Origin: Dichomitus squalens LYAD-421 SS1
Taxonomy: Eukaryota > Basidiomycota > Agaricomycetes > Polyporales > Polyporaceae
DNA: 64,000 nucleotides
Reading direction: 5' to 3'
NCBI RefSeq assembly: GCF_000275845.1
Contig: NW_006766885.1
Span: 1,534,297-1,598,296, forward strand
A program made the position numbers and the translations under genes. Numbering within the stretch: position 1 is the stretch's first letter; every line of letters starts with the position of its first letter. Under the pieces are notes generated by a model. The model had not been told where the DNA came from. It was given only the letters and a program-made list of their open reading frames with translations, and made no database searches. Of this stretch, positions 1-12,107 are shown in pieces.

Positions 1-599
1 ACCACCTGATACCCGCCACGAATGCAACAATAGGCCCCGCCCCTCCCCTGTCACGGCATCTCCTGATCGCTCTCAGCTCCTTCAGCGCCCCATTGAGTCC
101 CGGAGAGCTGTGTGACCGCTGCGCGTCGCGAGAGTCGCATTCGAAGCTGCTTGCCGCTGTCGCAGGTCTGCCCCACACAGTCAACTGACAAAGCATGACA
201 CCCAAGGAAACGGAGCCTTTGGCAGCCCAATCAATGGGTGCGAGAAGGCACGGGCGCGAACGTTATACGGGAGTAACGTGTTATCAGCAAGGCAGCAGTA
301 ATGAGCAGAAAATAGCAATAGAATATAGAAGACTCTGTGCGGATACACCGCTCCTTTTCCACCATCGCCTCTGCTTCCCTACCCCCACATTACCCCGCAA
401 TCCTTCTCCTCTCCCAACCACTACGTCCTACTACCCCCCCCTGCTAAGTATAGTGCGAACCGTAGGGCCTACTATAGAATCCCGAACAACCAAGCATCGT
501 AACCAACGTCTACACTCTATTCTAGCTCTAGACTCTAGACTCTACGACAGAACCGTCGTTCGGGACACGCGCTGGCAGGAGCAGCACCCCTTAGGGCGC
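1..599. other. left-edge flank, no gene supported
   Basis: This stretch lies downstream of the cytochrome c peroxidase gene and probably holds its 3' UTR. Open frames are short and without recognisable domains. A CT-rich, tandemly redundant patch lies near 515-545. I see no RNA gene. Confidence 0.5.
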
Positions 600-2283
600 T
601 CACTGCTCGTCGCTGCCCTTCAAGATCCAAGGCTCGGACGAGACGAACTGCTGGGTGGGCACCCCGAGCTCAAAGAGCGTCGACACCGCCGCGGCAAAGC
701 TGCAATCCCACGGATGATGTCAGCCAATCAGTAAGTGCCGTTTCCCATAAGACCACAAAAGAGAGAAGGGGCACGCACTCCTTGAACCAGAGCTGCTCGT
801 CCTCGGCGTACGCCTTGACCCACTTCTTGAAGCTCTTGTCCTGGATGAGGACGTAGTCGGTGGGGAGCATCATCAGGCTGTGCGTCTTCTTGTCCTCGAG
901 CTGCTTCGGGCCGTCCCACTTCTTCCACACCCACTTCTCGTTCAAAAGCAGCTTGTAGAACTCGTTCGTCACGCTCGTCGGCGAGAACGTCCAAGGGCCA
1001 TCGAAGCCCGAACGGTCGCGGTGGCAGCGGCCGAGGGCGTGCGCGCCAACCAGCGCGACAATCTCCTGGTCGTTGAAGCTAGTGTGCATAGACGTTGTGA
1101 GCAGCTATCATGATGACCCTCGAATAAGAGGCATAACGTACCCCATGCGGTAGAAGATCTGCGTGTCAAGCCAGTCATCAGCTAACTCGTATCGTTCTCG
1201 TTTCTCTTCGAAGTACTCACGTTGCGGACGTGGTCAGCACCCTGCGCAGCGTCGGGGAGACGACCGTCAGGAGTGCACTGGGCGGCGAAGCCGTCAATGC
1301 GGCCCGGGCGCCAGGGAATCTTGGGGCCGCCCAGCTCCTGAATAGCCGCGACGCCTGCCAAGGTCCAAAGGTCACCATACGAGATCCACGGGAACTCCTG
1401 CTTGATGGGCTCGAGGAGGTCGCGTGCGACGTTCAGGCCATTGTTCGCGCCGTGCTTGGCTTCGGGCTCGAAGCGCATCGTCGCATAGTTGCTGTGCGTT
1501 CATCATAGGGGTATTCGCGACGGCGGAAAGGCAAACCAACGGTAAAGCACGCAGATGCATCGTGGACGACGATATGAGGGACGGACAGCGGAAATGGAGA
1601 GGCGAAGCGAGGCCGAACATAAGTAACCGCGGGACAACACCGGTTAGCGTGAGAGGTAACGCCTACCTGCCGCCAGTGTTGGTCTCCTTATCGTACGTGC
1701 CGGAGGCGTGCCAGGCGAGACGGACGAGCACAGGACCGTAGGACCCATCTATCGTTTCCCGAAAGTAGCCGGTGCGTGAGTATGTTTGCCACGACTCGCT
1801 AGAAACGAAACTAATGGAAGATATCACGTACCGTCATAGCCCTTATCAGCCGCCTGGTCGAGAATCTCTGCAACGCGGTTGTACACCTGCAGGGCGACGC
1901 GTCAGCACGGCTGTCATTGCGCAAGTTTACTGCGGAATGCGACGGGGGAACGGAGGAGAAAGGGGAGGTGAGGAACAACAAACCTTCTGGTAATCCTCCT
2001 TGGTCGGGACATAGTTGGCAGCAACCTTGGCCGCCTGAGCACCCGACTTGACCGCGGTGCCAGCCTCCTTGGCCGTGTCGGAGTTGGAGGTGTAGACCCA
2101 CAAGGCACCGCCAGCAAGAGCAGCGGCCCCAAGAGCGCCGAGGAGCGCAGCGTTGCTCTTCGGGCCTGGTGTGCTCTCCGTTGCGTACCGACGAATGGCA
2201 GCATTACGCACTGCGACGCGGGGAGCGCGAGCGGCAGAAGCGGTCGCACGACGCGCGGACGCTCTCAGAGCTGCGAAAGACAT
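600..2283 (-). CDS. CCP1: cytochrome c peroxidase, mitochondrial
   Basis: Class I haem peroxidase that reduces hydrogen peroxide in the mitochondrial intermembrane space with electrons from cytochrome c. Splicing gives seven exons: 1984-2283, 1832-1886, 1667-1748, 1221-1491, 1142-1158, 779-1078 and 600-699; all phases agree and the product is 374 residues. The N-terminus is Arg/Ala-rich and followed by a hydrophobic alanine-rich segment (about residues 45-65), a bipartite mitochondrial presequence. The distal pocket [10 protein letters not shown] supplies the catalytic Arg, Trp and His. The proximal haem ligand is the His in [13 protein letters not shown] holds the equivalent of yeast Trp191 and LPTDY the Asp that pairs with the proximal His. 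These, with the presequence, favour cytochrome c peroxidase over ascorbate peroxidase. The fifth exon is only 17 nt long. The start is the only ATG before the presequence. Confidence 0.95.
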
Positions 2284-3278
2284 AGTTTATGTGTTGTAGA
2301 AAGCAGAAGAGAGAGCGGGCACGATGGGGAGACTAGAGGGGTAGAAAGGAGAGAAATTGACGAGTACGGGGCAGATGAGCCCGAACCGTCCCCGCCTTAA
2401 CCGGGCGCCTCTGAGCATCTTATGCAATACACGTGATTGGCTCTGACTAATTCCGCGTTCGTTCATTGGCCGAGAGTGCACGTGCAGGCGCTTTACCCCG
2501 CAAAACCCGACAAGAAATCTCGACCGCACGTCTCCAGGAGGCGGAGAAACGTTCAGGCAGTTGGTGTACGAGGCTGCAAAGTAAGCCGTACCATTGCGGT
2601 GCACGAGACGTGCTGACAAGGAATTAAATCCGCTCGAATGACTGCTACTACAAGCATTTTGGCTAAGAACTCAATCGCGAGCTGGTTGCCGACTAGTAGA
2701 CGCGAAATACTATTGACTGTCAGCGGAGAAGGCGAGTGAGTTGACTGCCGACGCGTGAGCCATGAGGGTCGTCCGTCTATGTCCTAGAGGTGACAGTGGA
2801 GTCACGCGAGCCAGTCGCCGAGGATGGACGAGGGACTTGAACCATTGCCGACGATCGTAGGTGATATTTCATAGACCATACGTCTTAACGCCAGTCAATA
2901 TTCATTCTCCTTACCAACCCTTACTCACAAGAGATGCGGAAGAGCTCCTTCCTAGGACAATTCAAGTGAGTCGCATAATGGGATCCAGCACTCTCTTGAG
3001 GGTGAAGTGAGTAGGGTGGAGGCTATGGTGGCTGTCAGGTGCACTCGCGAGCGTCCCCTGACCATAACATTTCAAGACTACCGCAACGCAGCAACCTGTA
3101 GCACAGCGGAGAGAAAGGGGGAACTTAGAGCGCGGTGTTCGCGATCGAAGCAGATGCTCCTACAAGGTCGACTAGCGGTAGCAAACTAGACGATGCATCT
3201 CGTCGACCATCCATATCCGACGTAGAGCAGTACCTGCCATGCCCGACCTCAGCCAACGCGCAGCTTAGACACCCTGAT
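2284..3278. other. intergenic, CCP1 5' side / KTI12 3' side
   Basis: About 1 kb between two minus-strand genes. It must hold the CCP1 promoter near 2284-2500 and the KTI12 3' UTR near 3200. I found no convincing coding frame. A weak tRNA-like patch at 2822-2900 was rejected. Confidence 0.5.
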
Positions 3279-4417
3279 CTACGGCTTCAGGTTTCCCTCA
3301 ATATACGACGCGAACTTCTCCGCGACGCTCTCCTCGCTCCAGTCCACCGCGCCCTTCTCCGTCGTGCCCAGCGTGATCGCCTTCTTGTGCACTGTCACGA
3401 ACTGCCGCTTCAGCCGCTGCAGCTCCGAGAGCGTCAGGCTCCGCGCTGGCAGATTCACCGTCGGCTTGAGCGTCGGAGAGAGCGAGAGCGTGACGCGACC
3501 CCCGGCGATGCCCCCCGAGGAGGCCTGTTCGGACATGATCGCTGCGACTATCGTTGTGGCGGTGTGCTCGAGGGTGCGGAGGGCGTCTGTGGGGGCTTTA
3601 GGGACCTGGGGGCAGGAGAGGGAGAAGTCAGACGTCCGCGGGGGCGGAAGATGTTATGCGATAAGGGAAGGTATATACCGCTTGGGTGCCTGCATTCGGG
3701 GGCTTCACGTTGCCTTCGGTGATTGCCTTCCAGATGTCGTCGATTGGTACGTCTTCGTCTATCCAAGGGACGGTGAAAAGTGGGGAATCCCAGCGCACCA
3801 TGGACGATGGCTCTTCATATCTCATCATGAGGTTTTCAAGCCTGTAACTGCGTCAACTAAAACCATACGCGGTACAGAGAAACTGATCATTCACGTCTCG
3901 GGTGCGTATGCGCGGCCATCCTGTCGCGAGGCATTCCATGCCTTGCATTGCTCCTGCGTCGCCGCGACGAAGACCTACTTGGCGAGGATCAGGGTTGCTC
4001 GAACAAACTAAGCGGCTACGAGGGTTAACCTACCGTGCAAACTCTCAGCTTGTGTTCTCTCGCAGCGCAGTACATCTGATATCGGAATCCCTTGATGTAA
4101 TTCATCGAGTCGACAATCAGGATGGTATCTTGGCCCATCTGCCTCTGCACTGCAGCGAACAAGGCACCTCGTGCAGGTTTTTCTGCCCGCCCATCTGCAG
4201 AACCGTCAGCTGTGAATAGCGCCACATGTTCCAAAGTATGCTCACCTCCATAAACACTGCGAGGGATATTTAAAGTGTCGTCAGAGACCACGACCACCTT
4301 CAACCGCGGGCCCTCATAAGCAAGACTTCGCAATCGGATCTCCAAATGCGCCCGCAACTGCTCTACCCTTCTAGACTTTCCAGAACACGGGAAACCAGTG
4401 ATGGTAATGAAAGCCAT
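3279..4417 (-). CDS. KTI12: KTI12-like P-loop protein, Elongator-associated
   Basis: KTI12 is a small ATP/GTP-binding protein related to the tRNA-Sec kinase PSTK. In yeast it binds tRNA and is needed for Elongator to modify wobble uridines. The start ATG at 4417 is followed at once by a Walker A loop, GFPCSGKS, at about residues 7-14. Later exons carry family blocks: DDTLNIPRSVYG, KPARGALFAAVQR, DSMNYIKGFRYQMYC, VFVAATQEQCKAWN, the PSSMVRWDSPLF block, and a C-terminal block ending in KFASYIEGNLKP. At the first junction an exon end GGA-G plus AT-GGG yields Asp-Gly, continuing the family motif. Four or more short introns are needed. Length, about 280-300 residues, is normal for the family. It is divergent from the phosphatase gene at 5270. 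Confidence 0.9.
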
Positions 4418-5269
4418 ACTACTTGCCACAACTCGCGATACTAACTGCACTGCACTCAAGCAGACGGATGGTGGTAGGAGAACAAGTTATATTCATGGGC
4501 AGCGCTAACTAAGCTACTCTAGAAAGGACCCCTCTGACCAGAAGGTCGTCATCGGGATGAGGGGTTTTCCAAAAATTGCTGAAAGCCGAAGCTAACAGAC
4601 GTGTTCGGATGTGTAATTTGCAATCAGCAAAAGACTGTGCCTCGGTAAAGACCTCACTGGCGACAGTACGTGCCCGAGCACAAGAATGGGGAAACTGAGC
4701 GAGGGGGAGCGCCTTTATATACTAGGTGGCTCGCGCGCACGGACCAGGCACAGCTAGAAGTCCTTCCGCGGGTTGATTCGCGCTTCGTGAGCGCAGTTCG
4801 TGCATCCACGACGGCAAAGTTGGGCGCAGATGGCTCGCGAGAGAACAAAGTAAAGAGAGCACATGGTGGCACTGCTCGTGGTCGGCGGTTCCACGATGCG
4901 CTCTCAGACGGCAATGGTGAGGGTGGAGCTCGTTGTGCCAAGCGAAGCGAGTCGTCTGCAGGGATATACGGTTTGGACTGGGCATGCCTCGCTCCCGCGA
5001 GAGCTTGTTCACGCGCTGCGTCGAGGCGTGGTGTAGGCGTGGTACACCGCAAAAAGGGTCGTATGATTGAAGTAATTGAGGCAAATCAAGCGTTCATGAA
5101 CAATGGCGGAAAGGACAGAAGCGGCGGGACACGGACCGCGCGAGATATCGCCTACAGGCGCTTCGAGCGGGCGCCTGAGGGTCAGGGAGAGAGGGCAGTC
5201 TGATGGACAGCGACGACAGCCTCTCCTCCCACCTCTCGCCGCCCCGTCTTGCAAAGAGCTCGTGAGGCC
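4418..5269. promoter_or_regulatory. divergent intergenic region between KTI12 and phosphatase gene
   Basis: 852 bp between two divergent starts. A TATA-like ctttatata lies at about 4711-4719 on the plus strand, but 0.55 kb from the phosphatase ATG, so its use is unclear. No coding frame with recognisable content was found. Confidence 0.4.
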
Positions 5270-7196
5270 ATGGCCAATTCTCGGTCCTTGCACTCTTCCG
5301 CCCGCGATCAGGTGCGTACTGGCCTCATAAGGGCGTATGCAGGAATCTATGAATTGAAGGGCTGCGCCAGGCGTCAGAAGCAGGTCCGGGTCGAGATGTC
5401 GAGACATCCAACTCCAACGGCGATCCAAGTCACGCGGGGAGCACCCCCGCACCCTCCTCTACCTCTCCTCACATCCTTGCCGGCGAAGGAAGCAGCGCGA
5501 CCTCGGGCGGAGACACCATCGTGCAAACTCAGGCCACGGACGCTCATTCAAGCGATACCCACAGCAGCCACGGGCAGGACCCGTCCTCTTCGTTCCCCAC
5601 CCAGTCCGATCTGACTGCACATTCGGATCCGCCAACCACCATGACAGGCACCGCAATCTCAATCGCTGAGAAGTCGTCAGCGGACCCTTCCGGCACACTG
5701 AAGGACAAGGACAAGGATGTGTCCACCTTCTCAGCACCAGTAGGCAAGCGTCGCCGAGATGGCCAGTCCCTTAGTGGAAATGCTAAATCGCCGTCGATCC
5801 TGATTGATTTTCTTCCGTCACTAGAAGAATCAAAGCCGCCCGCAAAGCGCGCCAAGAAGTCCTTCCTGTTGAAGTTCACCCGTCTCTGCAAGTCTTGCGT
5901 CGCGACTCGACACACCCATCCCATCGATCTCGACGAGGGCCAACTGCCGGAGTCAGAGAAGCAGACGCTGAAAGATACTGAGACCGCGCATCACGGAACA
6001 CACTCCTCGTCTACGACAGGTATGTAACCACGATATCGGTTGCCCACCTTATTCCCACACGAACATGGAACTAGTCAACGCGCCGACCCTTCCGCCACTC
6101 ACGATCCCCACCGTCCTTCCCGATGGCGACATCATCGTTCCGCCCACGCCTACGAAGCAGCTTCTGCCGCTATCGGAAACGGACGGTCTAACGTCGGGCG
6201 CTGTGCAACCACCCGGTTCCACAGGTGAGAACCTCACTCCAACGCCCACCTCACATTACGACAAGTCGCGTCGCCGCGAGGCCTCCGACGATTCGGATAG
6301 CTCCTTCACCGATGAGGTGAATCTAAACTTTCACGACACCATCTTGATCGACGAGGTGGAGGACGAGGAGCAGCGGCTGATCAGGTCGGGGGGAACTGGT
6401 ATTCCTGTTGGTACCGTGAGTACCCTTCCTGTATGCGCTCAACGCACTCTTTGTTCAACTCGATGGGTTACAGGACGGCCAGCCGAGACCTTTGCTGCCG
6501 CCACTTGCACCTGAACACGCCGGTCGTAAATGCTTGGTGCTCGACCTAGACGAGACGCTTGTGCACAGCAGCTTGAAGGCAAGTCCAGTTCCCACGTTAT
6601 CGACGATCGTTCTGACGAACCCACACAGGCTGTTCCATCACCAGATTACATTGTTCCGGTGGAGATAGAGGCGTATTGGCACAACTTCTATGTGCTCAAA
6701 CGCCCAGGCGTAGACGACTTCCTTAGACGAATGGGGGAGATTTACGAAGTTGTCGTCTTCACCGCCAGTTTGAGCAAGGTGCGTCCATAGTGTGCTAACA
6801 ATGCCGGATGTGCCACTCATAGCCAGTGGTTCGTGTAGTACGCCGATCCTGTCCTCGACAGGCTTGATCCTTACCGTTCCGTTGCCCACCGGTTATTCCG
6901 GGAAAGCTGTTACAACCATAAAGGGAATTACGTAAAGGTATGTTTGCAGTCCGCCTTCATGTCAAGGTCCCGGTCTTACATCTACCCAGGACCTATCACA
7001 ACTAGGGCGTCCCGTGAAGGATACGATTATCCTCGACAACTCACCCGCATCCTACATCTTCCACCCCCACAACGCGGTGCCTGTGTCGTCCTGGTTCAAC
7101 GACCCCCATGACACCGAACTCACTGACCTTTGCCCCTTCCTCACCGATCTCTCTCACGTCGGCGACGTGCGTGGTATCTTGAATCCGGCAGTATAG
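5270..7196 (+). CDS. FCP1-homology (Psr/SCP-type) protein phosphatase, copy 1
   Basis: HAD-superfamily phosphatase of the NIF/SCP family; yeast relatives Psr1/Psr2 act in stress signalling and Nem1 in lipid control. Exons that fit: 5270-5311, 5371-6019, 6075-6415, 6474-6578, 6629-6778, 6839-6937 and 6990-7196, giving 530 residues. The catalytic DxDxT motif reads [12 protein letters not shown] (exon 4), followed by [27 protein letters not shown], and the C-terminal block with [17 protein letters not shown], which carries the second acidic motif. Residues 1-350 are Ser/Thr/Pro-rich and probably disordered, with short conserved patches ([23 protein letters not shown]). Intron 4 (6579-6628) starts with GC instead of GT. 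The paralogue at 40682-42609 has the same domain and low-complexity motifs. The substrate is unknown. Confidence 0.9.
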
Positions 7197-8880
7197 TCCA
7201 CGCGGCTGCTCGGCTCGAGACTTCCCAGCCTGACCAGGGCCGCACCTCCGGTCGCTGCTGACGACCTGCTGCATCGCGCAGGAAGGCGTGCAGAAACACT
7301 TCTCCTGTACCCATTCGCATCGCTGGAGTGCGATCAGCATGGTCACCCCCTACTTTGTCTCCATTTCATCTCATATTGGAAGCGCGACATCTCCTCGTCG
7401 GCTTCTCCACACTCCTTCGCGCAGGCCCGTTTTCTCTCGCAGTGTATCCGTCGTCTCGTCCACAAGCCCGTCGCCTATACCCGCATCGTTGGCGGTCTGC
7501 TCCCATCTCCCTGGCACTCAGCACAAGCTTGGATTTTTTCGTGTACCGCGCCGCTGTTTTCATTACACACTCTCGCCGCACGCACAGCCGCATCGCGCAT
7601 TGGTCGCATTGGTCGCGCTTTCCCCGCACATTGTACGTGTATTGCTACTATCCCTGCTGTCTATAGGGCCGGATGGACCGCGCGGGTGGACGTGTCATGG
7701 AGTCTTAGTGTCATAGTGTCACTACAATTCCTCACACTTTACAAGCCCGCTCGCACGCTTCAAGCGCAAACCCAGCAAGCGCACACGGATATGCACCGTA
7801 TCTCTGGTCGCATGCGTACGTCACACCGCCTCGTCAATCACTGGTTCAACGCTGACGTGACCGCTGCTTTGTTTGTCAAACATCCCTCTCTTGGATATAC
7901 GACGCTCACCTCGACGCTCCAACCGCCACGTTCGCGCCGCCAGTCCTACAAAAGCAGTCCATACCGCATCTATTTATCCTTATACCCTCCTTTATCAGTC
8001 CTCCACACACACCCTCTTAGGTCCCCTCAAGCGTTGTCTCTCTCTATCTCTCTCTCTCTCTGGAGTTGCACGTGATGTCCCATGACGAATATAGCAACGA
8101 GTCTCCCTCTGTCTCGCATCTCGCGTGTGCCCACATCGACAAGGCATGCCCGTCCCGCGTCATTGGACGGGAAAGCATACATATCTGCGGATCTGAACGT
8201 CCGTCAGTGATCCGGTCATCCTCGAGGTATTGTATGGCTGTCCCCTGAAACCCAAAGTCATCCGCCTCGAACTCGAGAACTCGGCTTTCCATAATTAAGA
8301 CTCAATGAACGGGTCCTCAGTGTCCGACTGGGGACCGGGTAGGTGGCGCTGAGTGTGACCGTTGCAGTGCCTTCTCGAGCACCCCAGCCTATCGGTGTAC
8401 GGTTGGAGTGCGCAGTGGGAGCGGTCACAGGCCTGAAACGGCTCTCGTCCTCCGTGCCTGAGCATATGGCCTCGAAGGGCGGCGACCGTCATTTCCAGCG
8501 TAAGCTCCGTCGACAGAGAACCCACAGCGCGGTTCCCCGACGAGCCCGCCGCGGGCCACTTTCGCACATCGACGTCAGTCCCGTGGTCACTCACGCACGC
8601 GCAGACGCGGTGCAAACCTCCGTCGGATGGGCAGTTGGGAGATATTCTTGTCATTTGGCTATCGTTACTGCGCTGTTATATACGGTGCGTTACTTGGGGC
8701 GCGCGGAACCCTCTTCGGCTTCTTTCCTCCTCCCTCCGTTACACTTGGATCCCCCAGCACTCGCCCTCCCATTGTTCTGCGCGCGTCGGCGGTTCTACAC
8801 ACGATAGATAGTACTCATATACCCGCTCGCTGGACTCGAGCGTTCGCACCAAGAGGCGTTCGCGTCCGCATTCACGTCTT
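7197..8880. other. convergent intergenic region
   Basis: 1.7 kb between the 3' ends of the phosphatase gene and the coiled-coil gene. It includes CT-rich microsatellite-like sequence near 8035-8062 (tctctctat/ctctct). Open frames are low complexity and lack domains, so I see only 3' UTR and spacer. Confidence 0.45.
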
Positions 8881-11800
8881 CTACTGACCGCCGCTCCCCA
8901 CCTCGAGCTCCTTCGTCTCCTCGTCCTCCCACGGGCTGAACTTCGGCTTGCGCCCGCGAGGCAAGTTCTGCAGCCACGAGAGCGAGGGCCCAAGGAGCGT
9001 CCGCCCGGTCCCGAGCCCAAGGCCCACCAGACTGGCGTCTTTGTTCACGCCCATCCCGAGCCCAAGACCAGCGGGGGCTCCTAGGCCTGGAGGCGCCGGG
9101 ACCGCATGCGCGTGGGAGTGGCTGTGCGACGGGGAGGACGGCGAGCTGGAGCTCAGGCTGAGACTCGGGATGCTCGGGATGCTGCTCGACACGGACGACA
9201 CCTCGGAGAGCGTCGGGAGACGCTCAAGGCTCGCGTTCGTCGACCCTCCCAGGGCGCGCTTCAGAGCCTCGCGCTCGGCAGGCGACGGCGCGAATGCGCG
9301 CATCGAGATGGACGAGAAGAGATTCCCGCCGTCCGGCTCGGGCACGACGCTTGGAATGCCCAACGGGGATGGCCCGAGCGGGTCGAACGCGTGCGGGTGG
9401 GGCACCGGCGAAGGGTACAGCGAGGGGAAGGTGCGCTTAGTGAGTGAGAACGCCTTCGCTTCGGGATTGAGCCCCTTGCGCTCCTTGCCAGGCGCGTCTT
9501 GTTGTGAGGACCACCTGCGGTGCGCGAGCCCGGTTTTGTCTTGACTCTCGTGGTCCGCCACTGCAACCATAAGGGCGGCGGGCGGGAGCAGCGGGTCCGA
9601 GATGGTGCGGTTGGGCGGGAGCGTCGCGCGTTGGAGGTCCATAAGCTCCGACGTGAGGCGGCGGCGAGTAGGCAGGGGACGGACTTCGAATGGGTCCTCC
9701 TTGTCCACGCCCTCGAAGGAGGGGCAGGTCAATGACGACGGAGATGTCGTGTACTGCCCTGTGCCAGGGCTCTCAACAGGCAGCGGGCGAGGAAATGGAG
9801 CATTCTTACGCCAGTCGCGTGACAGAACGGCGTCGTCCTCACTCTGGAATGAGCGTGAGAGATTCATATCGAAGCCGCCTGCGCCGTCCAGAGAGTGGAT
9901 GAGACTGCTCGGGATGAACGACGAGGGTGAGATGCTGCTCGGGGGGTTGAGACCATCCGCAGGTGAAAGAGCTTCTTGCCCATCGCTGTCGCCGAAAGGA
10001 GAAAAACGTGTAGACGTCGAGTTTGTAGAGAGCGTGGGCAGGTCGCTGGTTAAGAGCGTAATACCGCGAGGGCGCAAAAGGACTTGGCCGTTGGGATCAG
10101 GCTCTGGAAGGACGCGAGTGGTGGGCTCGCGCAGGTTGGAGATGGCCGTAAGAGACAGGCGTGCAGGACGCGGGGAGATTGAGGGCTCTCTCGCGTCGCT
10201 GCTTCCGGAGCCAGAAGAGACCGAACCTTTACTCTTCGGGGCTTGGATGGGATGGGGAAACGCTTCCTGGCGGTCGATATCTTCGCCGCTGTGTTGAGTG
10301 ACCGAGTCTGGAGAGGAGTCTTGAGACTGGTTCTGGCGCCCATAAGAGCTCCAGGGAGGGATGGCGACGTCTTCCTCGTTGACCGTAGGGACAACGGTGA
10401 GTGGATAGAACGAGCGGTCCTGCTTCTTGATCTCCGCCTGCTCCTTCGCCCGACGCAGCCGATCTTCCTCCTGGACGATCTTCTCCTCCAGATCCTTCGC
10501 ACGCATGTTCAAAGCGGCAACGACGTCCTCCGCGACTTTGATTTCTTTCCTCTTCTTCTCCAACGTCTCTTGCGCCTCCCTCTCCTTCACATCCCCCTCC
10601 TCCTTACAGCTCACCACCGCCAACTCGTCGTCCCGCATCCGGCTACGCAACACCCCAATCTCCTCTCCAAGCTTCTCGATGCGCGCGGTAGCGTTATCGC
10701 GCGCGCTCTCCGCAGCCCGCAAACGCTTCTCCGCATCGCGCTTGCTGCTCTCCGCTGAGCGTCTCGAGTCCTCGAGCGTCTTCGTGCGCGACTTCAGCTC
10801 CGCACGCGCCGCGTCTTCCTCACGCTTACGCTCGCGCTGCGCCTCGAGCTCGCTCTGGATCGACGAGCGCGACTCGGACGAGACTGTGCGGAAGTCGTTG
10901 AGCTGGCTGTGGAGCTCGCGCACCGCGGCCTTGGACTGCGATATCTGACGCAGCACTTCAGCGATGATCGGTGACGAGTCCCACAACGAGGTTGACGACG
11001 GGGAGTACGCCAACATGGGCGGTGCAGGCGGTCGCGGTTGCTCGGGCGTCACGGGCGCGCTTACGCTGGGTGCATGACGCTGATTAGGACCTCCGTTGCC
11101 CTTCGGAGGGGTTGAAGCAGGGACTCTAGGGGCATGGAGGGGAAGCGATGCGGACTTCGGAAGAGGGGGAGGGGTGGTGCTGCGAGGTGCATTGCTCGTG
11201 GATCGCTGCGTCGATCTCTCGGTTCCCCTTAGCTTGTTGGGAGCTTCTGTAGGCAGACGTGACGAGGTAGGTAGAGGAAGACCTAGCAGAAACGATCGTC
11301 TCGGATCTCAATGATATTAGTCAACAACACTCACCGTCAAATCCCTCGAGGACATCGAGTGCCTTGATATCCAAGAGACCAGATCCGCACCTCTCCTTAG
11401 TGTTCTCCAGCATCTCATGCCACCAACTTTGCACAATGCCACCTCGCCACCAAGTCCCGAACACGCCGATGTACCACGCATCGAACACAGAGGGGCTGAG
11501 GTTCTCGGTCTGTGCCGCGTGACCGTTTCCCTGCGCACTATAGCGGCTCGGTGGATAGACTGCAGCTATCGACAGAATGCCGAAATTCTGAAAGACATGT
11601 TTCGGGGTGCGAAGAGAAACCGAGGCACGGCTGACGAAGTGGAAAGGCGACCTTGGGTCGAAGTTGCTTCCTAGCTTCCGCGCGATTGGTGGGGTTCTGC
11701 GTGAAAGAGTGAAGTGCGCAGCGGAGCCTTCGGAAGCAGAGCTGTCGTCCTGGGCACCCTCCAGTTGCCTGATGTGCTCCTTAATGTGCAGCTCGGTGAG

Positions 11801-12107
11801 ATGAGTTCGAAAGGAGGTCTCAGAAGGGTTGGTGAGATATGCTGATCGTGCGCCAAATGGAATGAGATGCCAAAATTTGCGCAATGTTAACGTGGTTAAA
11901 GGGCACAAGAGCACGTTATGAGATAGAAGGGATGATAAGTGAGGGGGCGGTGAGGGTGAAGCAACATCACGCACCCAATACCAAGACGATTACGACAATG
12001 ACAACGGCGAAAAACACGGAACGGAGATCGACCTTTGAAAAGACATTGCCGAGCGCGTGTGTCGGGTGACCAGCAAGCAGGATGGCACCCAGACCGCCGA
12101 GGGCCAT
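8881..12107 (-). CDS. unrecognised membrane-segment plus coiled-coil protein
   Basis: I do not recognise this protein. The last, very large exon extends upstream without a stop from 8883 to about 11283. It encodes a proline/serine-rich stretch, a strong coiled coil of about 170 residues (heptads rich in E, R, K, A; around plus positions 10370-10960), then a long Ser/Pro-rich tail ending GLGTGRTLLGPSLSWLQ and a basic-acidic terminus. Its 5' junction joins in phase to an exon at about 11336-11850 that encodes FDAWYIGVFGTWWRGG and LDIKALDVLEGFDG; donor gtgagt sits at 11335 and acceptor ctgctag near 11284. Further upstream, after another intron, a frame starting at ATG 12107 encodes two hydrophobic stretches, the second VFFAVVIVVIVLVLG, likely a membrane anchor. 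The 5' end and the intron near 11850-11966 are uncertain. Confidence 0.6.

Noticed and set aside
1927..1983. Extension of the CCP1 N-terminal frame past residue 100
   Set aside because: A clear donor (AAG/GTTTGT) and an in-phase next exon show that the extra residues are intron translation.
2822..2900. Minus-strand tRNA-Ser/Leu-like patch (GGTTCAAGTCCC box, GTTAAGACG D-arm-like text)
   Set aside because: The T-stem has mismatches, no 5' acceptor strand complements GTCCATCC, and the anticodon stem does not pair. Chance resemblance or a decayed copy at best.
8948..10948. Long plus-strand open frames across 8.9-10.9 kb
   Set aside because: They are antisense shadows of the coiled-coil exon, caused by its GC-rich third positions; composition is Arg/Ser-rich without motifs.
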